The position numbers and the translations under genes are program-made. A model generated the notes under the pieces. The model searched no databases and was not told the DNA's origin. It was given only the letters and a program-made list of their open reading frames with translations. From Bacteroides sp. UBA1317 (GTDB lineage Bacteria > Bacteroidota > Bacteroidia > Bacteroidales > Bacteroidaceae), in contig DBTL01000053.1 in assembly GCA_002307035.1 (NCBI GenBank), forward strand, positions 2,335 through 15,923: a stretch of DNA of 13,589 bases, written 5' to 3'. Position 1 is the first letter of the stretch. Every line of letters begins with the position of its first letter. Shown here in pieces: positions 1-6,389 of this stretch.

Positions 1-9
1 TTTTCATGG

Positions 10-75
10 TATTAGATTTAAGGTTTGAAGATTGGTTGTCGCGATGACAATCAATTTTTTTTTGGCCCTATACCA
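10..75 (+). repeat. Direct repeat copy 1 (left border of the sigma/FecR/receptor locus)
   Basis: This 66-bp stretch aligns without gaps to 6243-6308. I count 58 identical positions out of 66, about 88%. Both copies are in the same orientation and contain a terminator hairpin at the same place. Similarity fades on the right after position 75; on the left the window starts too close to judge. Together the copies bracket the whole sigma factor, FecR, TonB receptor and lipoprotein locus. They could be duplicated ends left by insertion of the locus, or simply two related terminators. Confidence 0.8.
29..63 (+). terminator. Intrinsic terminator of an upstream plus-strand gene outside the window
   Basis: A 12-bp stem pairs 29-40 with 46-57 around the 5-nt loop GCGAT, with two G-U pairs, and is followed by a T run to 63. 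It would end a plus-strand transcript entering from the left and so faces the minus-strand sigma gene convergently. Copy 2 at 6261-6296 has the same stem with no G-U pairs. Confidence 0.75.
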
Positions 76-155
76 AGTACTGTTCATAAAAAAAAGGAAA
101 AGCAAATTATCGGTATTGAAACGAAATATAACGTTAATACTTTCTCCCCAACAGA

Positions 156-180
156 AAACACAAGCAATCGACTCGTGTTT
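156..180 (-). terminator. Possible terminator hairpin behind the ECF sigma gene
   Basis: Read on the minus strand, 180-172 (AAACACGAG) pairs with 164-156 (CTTGTGTTT) as a 9-bp stem with one G-U pair and a 7-nt loop. It begins a few bases after the stop codon at 185-187. The T run after it is short and broken (TTTTCTGTT), so termination may be weak. Confidence 0.45.
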
Positions 181-184
181 GTAT

Positions 185-799
185 TTACTTCTTAAGCAAA
201 TAAATTAGTAGTGGTATCAGGACTTTCAATTTATCTGAATGCCCTGTCTCATACATTAGATTTAGTTCCTGACGTAACGTAGAAAGTGCAGACGAAAGCC
301 CATTTCGGACGGTTTTCTCACTTATAGAAAGAGCTTCTGCCGTTTCTTTTACCGACCGATGCTCCACATGACGTAATTCATAAATTTTACGGGTTAGTGG
401 AGGCAGATTTCTCAGAATCTCATCCATCAGATGCAATATTTCCTTCACATAAAGATCTTCCGAAATATGCGTATAAGTCAAATGATCGACCTGTTGCCCA
501 AGAAGATTCTCGTTAGATATTTCCATTTTGCTAGCCTCCTTTTGCACCTGTTTTAGTATCCGGAATGTTAGATTACGCAATAGATAATCTTTAGCTGAAC
601 CATGCTCATTCACTTGAATTCCTGTCGGTAAAGTCCACACTCCTATCCAAAAAATCTGCGTGACATCACAAGCAGCGTCATAATCATTCAATCGGGAGAA
701 AACCCAACGATAGAACAATCGTTCGTAACGGTTGTAAAGCACATCAAAAGCCTTGGCGTCTTTCTCTGCTATCCTGTCTAATAGTTCCCGGTCGGTCAT
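185..799 (-). CDS. ECF-subfamily RNA polymerase sigma factor (FecI-like)
   Basis: A 204-residue extracytoplasmic-function sigma factor that would direct RNA polymerase to a small set of promoters, most likely those of the neighbouring receptor genes. Sigma region 2 spans about residues 12-83, including the DAKAFDVLYNRYERLFYRWV segment. A variable linker follows. Sigma region 4, with a helix-turn-helix, spans about 131-178 (LPPLTRKIYELRHVEHRSV, then ETAEALSISEKTVRNGLSSA). The protein ends in an unusual hydrophobic tail, LKVLIPLLIYLLKK (191-204). I chose the ATG at 799. An in-frame TTG at 823 would add eight residues, but it lies inside a likely -7 promoter box, and MTDRELLDRI matches a normal family N-terminus. 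The gene is divergent from fecR, whereas FecI/FecR genes are usually co-oriented. Family assignment is firm; the regulon is inferred from position. Confidence 0.92.
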   Translation of the reverse strand: MTDRELLDRIAEKDAKAFDVLYNRYERLFYRWVFSRLNDYDAACDVTQIFWIGVWTLPTGIQVNEHGSAKDYLLRNLTFRILKQVQKEASKMEISNENLLGQQVDHLTYTHISEDLYVKEILHLMDEILRNLPPLTRKIYELRHVEHRSVKETAEALSISEKTVRNGLSSALSTLRQELNLMYETGHSDKLKVLIPLLIYLLKK

Positions 800-820
800 T
801 CTACTTTTTGTTTTCAATCG

Positions 821-828
821 CAAAAATA
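821..828 (-). promoter_or_regulatory. Candidate -7 box (TAnnTTTG type) for the ECF sigma gene
   Basis: Read on the minus strand this is TATTTTTG, a match to the Bacteroides primary-sigma -7 consensus TAnnTTTG. A TTTC that could serve as the -33 element lies 16 nt further upstream. Transcription would begin near 814, leaving a leader of about 15 nt before the ATG at 799. This argues against the TTG start at 823. Confidence 0.4.
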
Positions 829-929
829 GATAGAGTATGTTGCAGAAATATTATAAAAACATTAAAATACGATCACTGCATACTCCAATTCATCAACCAG
901 AAGCGCTGTAATCAGAATGAAACATAATG

Positions 930-946
930 GTAACTAAATCTTAACA
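930..946 (+). promoter_or_regulatory. Candidate operator or -35 region upstream of fecR (repeated TTAAC element)
   Basis: The sequence GTAACTAAATCTTAACA has two TAAC half-elements 11 bp apart. A related element with the same spacing occurs at 2161-2177 upstream of the receptor gene; the central ATCTTAA is identical in both. Its distance to the fecR start is about 115 bp. It could be a shared ECF-sigma promoter element or a binding site for a response regulator with 11-bp half-site spacing. AT-rich DNA makes chance similarity possible. Confidence 0.3.
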
Positions 947-1061
947 GCTTTCATATGGGACAATTGCCCTACTTAAGTCTTTTATCTAATAGGAAGGAAA
1001 AGATAATTTCTTCAGAAAAAGAAATGAATAAAATAATAAAAAAAGAGGGTACTGTACATCT

Positions 1062-2078
1062 ATGAGCATAAAAGACAAAAAACAAACCGGAATATTGGAT
1101 TACATTGTGGATTTGGTGCGACGTTATGAACGCGGCGAAGTAAGTAACTCGATGAAGCAGGCACTCGACAGGTGGACTCCCGATACTGCCGACACAGAAG
1201 GTTACCCGATGGACGAACAAAAATCAGCCCTTGCCCGTGACAAAGTAAGCCGACACGTAACAGCACACATCCGCCACGACCTGAGAAGAATGACGACACG
1301 CCCAAGGTGGAGAAACGTTTACCAACGCTATGCTGCATTAGCCGCCATAGTAGTACTTATCGGTAGTGGAGTATGGACAGCTTTCTGGGGTACAAACGGC
1401 TTTTTGCAGCCGGAAACAAATACGTTGGCTAATGTCCGCAAAACATGGACGACTGACGACACACACCGGACTAAACTCATTCTTCCTGACGGAACAATTG
1501 TACAAGTAAATGCAGGTAGCCGTATTGAAATAGCTGAAGCGGCTTTTAATAAACAAAAACGTGAAGTATGGCTCACTGGTGAAGCTTTTTTTGAGGTGGC
1601 AAAAAACAGAAAAAAGCCATTTATTATACATACTAGAAACATTCAAACCACTGTACTTGGGACTTCATTCAATGTAAAAGCCTATCCGCAGCTAAACGAA
1701 GATGTGATTTCCGTACGTAACGGACGAGTGGAAATTAGTGAGAACAAAAAACGATTGGGAGTACTAACAGCTAATCATCAACTTAACTATAACAACTATG
1801 ATCATACAGTCATGATAGCCAACGCCAATTGGCAAGATGCTGCCGGATGGACGAAAGGACGACTGGTACTGAACAGAGCGGGGATGGAAGAACTGAAACT
1901 ACGCTTACTGCAACAATTCGGTGTAAAAACAATTATTGAACAAGATGCCCTCAAAGGAAAATATATATCAGGAGCGTTTGGTACAGAGAGCACCCTAACG
2001 GAAGTAATGAATACAATATGTGCCATCCATAACATACATTATCAAATTAATGGAAGCAAGATTACGATAACTCCCTGA
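1062..2078 (+). CDS. FecR-family anti-sigma factor with DUF4974 domain
   Basis: A 338-residue inner-membrane anti-sigma regulator. The cytoplasmic N-terminal part (1-88) would bind the sigma factor. A single membrane segment lies at about 90-108 (RYAALAAIVVLIGSGVWTAF). The periplasmic FecR domain covers about 128-226, with the family hallmarks LPDGTIVQVNAGS (141-153), VWLTGEAFFEVA (169-180) and TTVLGTSFNVKAY (196-208). A C-terminal DUF4974-type domain covers about 266-336. In the FecR model the periplasmic part contacts the STN domain of the outer-membrane receptor and passes the ligand signal to the sigma factor. The start is the ATG at 1062, preceded by a purine-rich AGAGGG about 12 bp upstream. 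The gene lies head to head with the sigma gene across 262 bp and upstream of the receptor by 188 bp. Its partners are inferred from position. Confidence 0.93.
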   Translation: MSIKDKKQTGILDYIVDLVRRYERGEVSNSMKQALDRWTPDTADTEGYPMDEQKSALARDKVSRHVTAHIRHDLRRMTTRPRWRNVYQRYAALAAIVVLIGSGVWTAFWGTNGFLQPETNTLANVRKTWTTDDTHRTKLILPDGTIVQVNAGSRIEIAEAAFNKQKREVWLTGEAFFEVAKNRKKPFIIHTRNIQTTVLGTSFNVKAYPQLNEDVISVRNGRVEISENKKRLGVLTANHQLNYNNYDHTVMIANANWQDAAGWTKGRLVLNRAGMEELKLRLLQQFGVKTIIEQDALKGKYISGAFGTESTLTEVMNTICAIHNIHYQINGSKITITP

Positions 2079-2160
2079 CTCTGTGGCAACAGGTGAAATC
2101 CTTTAGAAAAGCGATCCGCAAATTCAACGAGGACTCATCTTCTGCTTGCCAATCAGCACT

Positions 2161-2177
2161 TTAACAATATCTTAATA
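2161..2177 (+). promoter_or_regulatory. Candidate operator or -35 region upstream of the TonB receptor (second TTAAC element)
   Basis: TTAACAATATCTTAATA has half-elements TTAACA and TTAATA spaced 11 bp apart. It resembles 930-946 in order, spacing and core (ATCTTAA). It lies about 90 bp before the receptor start, a sensible place for a promoter or activator site. A near-match to TAnnTTTG (TAGTTTTC, 2182-2189) lies just downstream. Confidence 0.3.
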
Positions 2178-2186
2178 TTAATAGTT

Positions 2187-2213
2187 TTCTTCTGCAAAGC
2201 AAGAACAGAAGAA
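2187..2213 (+). other. Perfect 8-bp inverted repeat in the receptor gene leader
   Basis: TTCTTCTG (2187-2194) and CAGAAGAA (2206-2213) are perfect reverse complements separated by 11 nt. No T run follows, so it is not a normal intrinsic terminator. It lies 53 bp before the receptor ATG and could be an operator or an RNA hairpin in the 5' leader. The function is unknown. Confidence 0.4.
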
Positions 2214-2266
2214 TTATGTCCTCATCAAAAAGTAACAATATAATAATTCATCAATAAATAAGAAAA

Positions 2267-5200
2267 ATGAAAATAACTGTAAAATCACGATGTTTCGGAC
2301 TGATGCCAATACTGATAGCAGTCCTGACACTATGCTGTATCTTGCCTGTAGAGGCAAAAGATTTCAAAGCACAGTTTCCTGAAGAATTGTTATCAGCGCG
2401 ATTGAAAAAGATCAGTGAGAAAAGCGGTGCCACCATTCTTTTCGATCCGCAACTAATCGGTAACACTCGTATCCCCTCACTCATAGCTAAAAGCTTAACA
2501 GTGGAGCAAGCTCTGGAACGCAGCCTTTCAGGCACATCCTTTATCTGGAGAAAGACGGCTGAAACGTCTTACGCTATAATAAAAAAATCTACTAACTTGC
2601 AATCGAAAAAAGTGCAAGGAAAAGGAGTTATTTCCGGTAAAATTATCGATGAGAATGGCGAAGGAATACCAGGTGTAAACATTCGTTTTATAGGGACAAC
2701 TCTGGGAGTAATCACAGACATAAACGGGTTTTACAAGCTGACTATTCCTGCCGGAACGTATCAAGTGGAAATAAGCACTATTGGGTATCAAAAACAGAAA
2801 ATTACAGATGTGGAAATAAAAGATGGTAAAACCACCAATCTGAGCACGTCCATGAGACCATCCAATAATCAATTGGATGATGTAGTAGTTACTGCATCAT
2901 TCAAAAAAGCGTCTGTGAATAGCCTATACCTGACTCAAAAAAATAGTGCCGGCGTGACCAATGGAATCAGTGCAGAACAAATTGCACGGACACCGGACAA
3001 GAATATCGGTGAAACCTTAAAGCGTGTAAGTGGTGTAAACGTACAGGATAATAAATACGTGGTGGTAAGAGGATTGGGCGAACGTTACAATGGCACCATG
3101 ATGAACGGACAGGTAATGCCTAGTACGGAACTGAATAGAAAACAGTTCTCCTTTGATATTATCCCGACAACGATGGTAGACAACGTTACCATTTACAAGA
3201 CCCTTACTCCCGATAAAAGTGCGGAGTTTGGCGGTGGACTCATCGAGGTGAATACAAAAAATATTCCTTCCGAAAACTCCTTCAGTATCACTATTGGAGA
3301 GAACTATAATGATAAAACTACCGGTAAAAATTTCCGGGCACAGAAGATAAGCAAAAGCAGTTATTTTGGTTCTACCGGTTCCGACCGGACTTTGCTGGGA
3401 CGAACGGACTGGAAAAATGGCGACGACATTCGTGCTTATTATACAGCTAACGGATCAGATGCCAAACTATTTTCCAATAACTGGAGGCTATACAATTATA
3501 CCCCGTTGCCTTCGCCAAACCTTCAGGCTTCGCTTGGTAGAGTGATCAACCTAAAAAATAATGACCAGATCGGCATTATTGCTTCGGTAAGCTACCGCAA
3601 TACATGGCAAACCTCGGATGTTCTTTCTGGTCGTAATGGATATACAGGTAACGACCAAAACGATGAGCTATATGGCTTTACAGGTAAACGGTATGGTTTT
3701 ACCACCAATCTTGGAGGCATTGTGGGTATCGGTTATACCGGTAAGCTGTTAAAAGTTAGCTTGCAAAGCATTTATTTACGCACATACGACCAACAACTGT
3801 TATTAGGTACGGGATCCAAGGATGATTTTGGGCAAGCCGTAGGTTATTACGACCAAACCACACAAACCACTATGCTTCAAAATCAACTGAAAGGTGAAAA
3901 GACGTTTGGTAGCAGAGGTATTAAGCTAAACTGGCTTGGCAGTTATACCATACTGGACAGAGAGAAACCCGATAATCACCAGATGGACGCAAATTACTTT
4001 GGCAGCAGCACCGATAGTCCGGATGTAACTACCTCCGATTTCAGTATCATGAATGCACAAAGCAATCTCAGTCAGGGGGTAATGCGTTCCTGGAGCAGGT
4101 CGTACGAAAAGAATCTGAGCTGGGATCTGGACCTAACGGTGCCGGTTAAGTTCGATGTTTTAAAAACGATTGTCAATAATTCTTTGAAAGCCGGTTACGC
4201 AGGCTGGAGCAAAGATCGGTTATTCTGGGTGGTTACTACTGCATCGAATTTTGCCACTTCCGATCCCCAACCCCTGAGCGAGGTGTTTGACCAGACACTG
4301 CATCCGACCAGTACCATCGAGATCAATAAATTTGGTGACGATTACCACAAAAAGGCAGCCTTGCACGCAGGCTACATGATGCTGGACTCCCGGATAGGAG
4401 ATAAACTCCGTCTGACAGCCGGTGTGCGTGGCGAATACTATGACATGAACAGCGCAAACACTCTGCTGGAAAATTTTGTAAGAATACAAAGAGAACAAAA
4501 TAATGATGTGACCGATTACAGCGATGTGTTTGGATTGGAGTCCAAATTCAATTTGTTTCCGTCTACGGCACTAACTTATGCACTCACAAAACAAATGAAC
4601 CTGCGCCTGTCTTATGCCAAAAGCATCATTCGTCCCGATCTGCGGGAGTTGTCCTATTTCAAGGAATATGATTTCGAATTGGGTGGTACCTACCAATCTT
4701 CAAGCCCGATTCGTTCTACCAAAATCCATAACTTCGATTTCCGTTATGAATGGTACCCCAGTGCGGGCGAAATCTTTTCTTTATCCCTCTTCTACAAAGA
4801 TCTGGATTATCCCATGGAAATTTTCGGTCTGGGAAACCGGCAGTATGAGCTACGAAATGATCTGTCGGCAAAAAACAAAGGTATAGAGCTGGAAGCACGC
4901 AAATCATTTGCCTTTACCAAGCTACCGGTATTACGTAACTTTACCCTGTATGCGAACTTCACGCGTTTGTATGCCAAAGTAACACCGATGACAGTCAACT
5001 ATGTTGCTTCCACGACCGAACCCAACAAAATAGTGGTGATGGATGTAGCACAGCCAGAGGTAGAGCGTCCACAGGCCGGAGCTAGTAACTACACTTTTAA
5101 TGCCGGTGCCTACTACGATGCCAAACCTTTCTCGTTGAGTATGAACTATAACTACATATCCAACCGCGTTTTCCGGGCTTCTGAAGTATATAAGGAATCC

Positions 5201-5431
5201 TTATTCGAAACCCCGCTACCTTCTTTAGACGGACAAATAGCAGTAAACATTCTGAAAAACAAAGGGTTGCTCAAATTCAATGTTAGTAACATACTGAATG
5301 AATCAAGCAAGGTATATCGAAAAAGACAGGGAGATAATGCCACTACCTTGTTTTACGAAAAAGGTGACTTTATCGACTATCAGAGTACGCCCGGCCGCAC
5401 TTATGGAATAAGTTTCAATTATAATTTTTAA
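2267..5431 (+). CDS. TonB-dependent outer-membrane receptor/transducer with STN and CarboxypepD-reg-like domains
   Basis: A 1054-residue outer-membrane transporter that would use TonB energy to import a ligand and also signal its presence. A signal peptide covers about 1-30, ending VEA before Lys31. An STN domain (about 37-106) is the periplasmic signalling module of FecA-type transducers and pairs logically with the adjacent FecR. A carboxypeptidase-regulatory-like beta-sandwich follows (about 120-198, VISGKIIDENGEGIPGVNI). DDVVVTA (204-210) is a TonB-box-like segment. The plug covers about 225-335 and carries VVVRGLGERYNGTMMNG (265-281) and KTLTPDKSAEFGGGLIEVNT (311-330). The rest is a 22-strand-type barrel ending in an aromatic residue (NYNF). 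No SusD-like partner gene follows; a small unidentified lipoprotein does. The substrate is undetermined: iron chelate, haem, a glycan or another nutrient are all possible. Confidence 0.93.
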   Translation: MKITVKSRCFGLMPILIAVLTLCCILPVEAKDFKAQFPEELLSARLKKISEKSGATILFDPQLIGNTRIPSLIAKSLTVEQALERSLSGTSFIWRKTAETSYAIIKKSTNLQSKKVQGKGVISGKIIDENGEGIPGVNIRFIGTTLGVITDINGFYKLTIPAGTYQVEISTIGYQKQKITDVEIKDGKTTNLSTSMRPSNNQLDDVVVTASFKKASVNSLYLTQKNSAGVTNGISAEQIARTPDKNIGETLKRVSGVNVQDNKYVVVRGLGERYNGTMMNGQVMPSTELNRKQFSFDIIPTTMVDNVTIYKTLTPDKSAEFGGGLIEVNTKNIPSENSFSITIGENYNDKTTGKNFRAQKISKSSYFGSTGSDRTLLGRTDWKNGDDIRAYYTANGSDAKLFSNNWRLYNYTPLPSPNLQASLGRVINLKNNDQIGIIASVSYRNTWQTSDVLSGRNGYTGNDQNDELYGFTGKRYGFTTNLGGIVGIGYTGKLLKVSLQSIYLRTYDQQLLLGTGSKDDFGQAVGYYDQTTQTTMLQNQLKGEKTFGSRGIKLNWLGSYTILDREKPDNHQMDANYFGSSTDSPDVTTSDFSIMNAQSNLSQGVMRSWSRSYEKNLSWDLDLTVPVKFDVLKTIVNNSLKAGYAGWSKDRLFWVVTTASNFATSDPQPLSEVFDQTLHPTSTIEINKFGDDYHKKAALHAGYMMLDSRIGDKLRLTAGVRGEYYDMNSANTLLENFVRIQREQNNDVTDYSDVFGLESKFNLFPSTALTYALTKQMNLRLSYAKSIIRPDLRELSYFKEYDFELGGTYQSSSPIRSTKIHNFDFRYEWYPSAGEIFSLSLFYKDLDYPMEIFGLGNRQYELRNDLSAKNKGIELEARKSFAFTKLPVLRNFTLYANFTRLYAKVTPMTVNYVASTTEPNKIVVMDVAQPEVERPQAGASNYTFNAGAYYDAKPFSLSMNYNYISNRVFRASEVYKESLFETPLPSLDGQIAVNILKNKGLLKFNVSNILNESSKVYRKRQGDNATTLFYEKGDFIDYQSTPGRTYGISFNYNF

Positions 5432-5441
5432 ATAATTCATT

Positions 5442-6200
5442 ATGAAAAAAATACTGATTACGATATTATTCGGTAACCTTATTTTCCTGTTTTCTTGTAC
5501 AAAAGAAAAAGAGTTGGAAGACAAGTTTTATTATGGACGCGTGGATGTTGCTGTTGCAAACCTTCCAGGTACTCCGGGCCTTGAGTTGCGAATCAATAAT
5601 ATTCTTCATGATACAATTTCCCAGGGAAGCAGCTCATTCCCGCAGGTTACAGTGGCTGCTAGCGAACCTGTAACCCTGAGTGTATACGAAAGCGCTACCG
5701 GCGAATTGGTAGAGGATACTACATTTATATTGAATAAGAATGAAAACAGGTATCTTAAGATAGCCTGTAGCAATGATTATGGTATTAAAGGATGGTTAAA
5801 TGGCAAGACAGTAGCAGATTCAACAAGACAAATGCAATTTGTTAACAATCTAAACGAGGAACAATATCCTTTCTCTTCATTTGACTTATATATATACACT
5901 GCAAACTATAAAACCGGAGCGCCTATAGACACCGTGGCTGTTTTTCATAATTTTAACCGTGGCAAATTATATCCGACAACTCTTACATTGCCGGTTTATA
6001 ACCAGGACGGAAGTAAAATTACTTATGTTGGGAGTTTGCACAACCATGAAACTCAGGTAGTTATTCCCAATAAAGGACTTAGTAACAAAACCTTTTTTGT
6101 AATCTTGAATAATACCTCTAATTACAATGGGACATACGGCATTTACATTGTGATGGATGACGCAAATGCGAGAATATATACAAATATCATTACTCTTTAA
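5442..6200 (+). CDS. Putative lipoprotein of unknown family, partner of the TonB receptor
   Basis: A 252-residue protein with a lipoprotein signal: a charged MKK start, a hydrophobic stretch and the lipobox LFSC with Cys19 as the lipidated residue. The mature part is rich in Asn, Thr and Tyr and looks mainly beta-stranded. I do not recognise a family with confidence. Two segments, VAVANLPGTPGLELRINN (about 36-53) and MQFVNNL...SFDLYIYT (about 131-153), look like distant repeats of a beta-sandwich and faintly recall DUF4397 proteins, but this is weak. The start lies 10 bp after the receptor stop, so the two genes are almost certainly cotranscribed. A perfect-stem terminator follows about 60 bp after the stop. 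Likely roles are a surface ligand-binding or receptor-accessory protein; this is inferred only from location and lipidation. Confidence 0.8.
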   Translation: MKKILITILFGNLIFLFSCTKEKELEDKFYYGRVDVAVANLPGTPGLELRINNILHDTISQGSSSFPQVTVAASEPVTLSVYESATGELVEDTTFILNKNENRYLKIACSNDYGIKGWLNGKTVADSTRQMQFVNNLNEEQYPFSSFDLYIYTANYKTGAPIDTVAVFHNFNRGKLYPTTLTLPVYNQDGSKITYVGSLHNHETQVVIPNKGLSNKTFFVILNNTSNYNGTYGIYIVMDDANARIYTNIITL

Positions 6201-6242
6201 TAAAATCAATAATAGAGTCTATATATTGCTCAATTAATGCAG

Positions 6243-6308
6243 TATTAGATTGAAGATTTTAAGATTGATTGTCGCAATGACAATCAATCTTTTTTTGCCC
6301 CTATTCCA
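6243..6308 (+). repeat. Direct repeat copy 2 (right border of the sigma/FecR/receptor locus)
   Basis: An ungapped 66-bp partner of 10-75 in the same orientation with eight mismatches. Conservation extends beyond the hairpin on both sides: TATTAGATT to the left, and CCCTA then CCA to the right. That is more than two unrelated terminators would normally share. The promoter of the nucleoside permease begins just after it. Confidence 0.8.
6261..6296 (+). terminator. Intrinsic terminator of the receptor-lipoprotein operon
   Basis: A perfect 13-bp stem (6261-6273 with 6279-6291) closes the 5-nt loop GCAAT and runs into a stretch of Ts. It lies about 60 bp after the lipoprotein stop and before the permease promoter. 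It would therefore separate the surface locus from the housekeeping operon. Confidence 0.85.
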
Positions 6309-6316
6309 TATGCTTT

Positions 6317-6351
6317 CCGATAAAATACATACATTTGCAGTGATGTATCGG
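6317..6351 (+). promoter_or_regulatory. Dyad symmetry overlapping the permease promoter (possible operator)
   Basis: CCGATA at 6317-6322 and TATCGG at 6346-6351 are exact reverse complements. Inside them ATACAT (6325-6330) and ATGTAT (6342-6347) also pair, with a shifted register. The predicted -7 box lies in the centre and transcription should begin near 6344, so the left arm would not be transcribed. That favours protein binding over an RNA hairpin. The regulator is unknown. Confidence 0.35.
6330..6337 (+). promoter_or_regulatory. Candidate -7 box (TACATTTG) for the nucleoside permease operon
   Basis: TACATTTG matches TAnnTTTG exactly and lies 52 bp before the permease ATG. No clear -33 TTTG was found. 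A dyad, CCGATA (6317-6322) and TATCGG (6346-6351), brackets the box symmetrically and could be an operator. Confidence 0.5.
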
Positions 6352-6389
6352 TAAATCTTAGAAGAAACATATAAAACAGATTTAAAACT

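Noticed and set aside
800..823. Eight-residue N-terminal extension of the sigma factor from a TTG at 823
   Set aside because: The TTG lies within a probable -7 box and the extension has no family-like content; the ATG at 799 fits better.
969..1646. Several minus-strand open frames opposite fecR
   Set aside because: They lack domains and start signals and overlap a complete FecR gene.
4614..4886. 90-codon plus-strand open frame inside the receptor gene
   Set aside because: Out-of-frame shadow of the barrel region, which is clearly coding in the main frame.
10..6308. Mobile element encoded between the direct repeats
   Set aside because: No transposase, integrase, relaxase or inverted terminal repeats were found, so a self-mobile element is not supported; only the bracketing repeats are.
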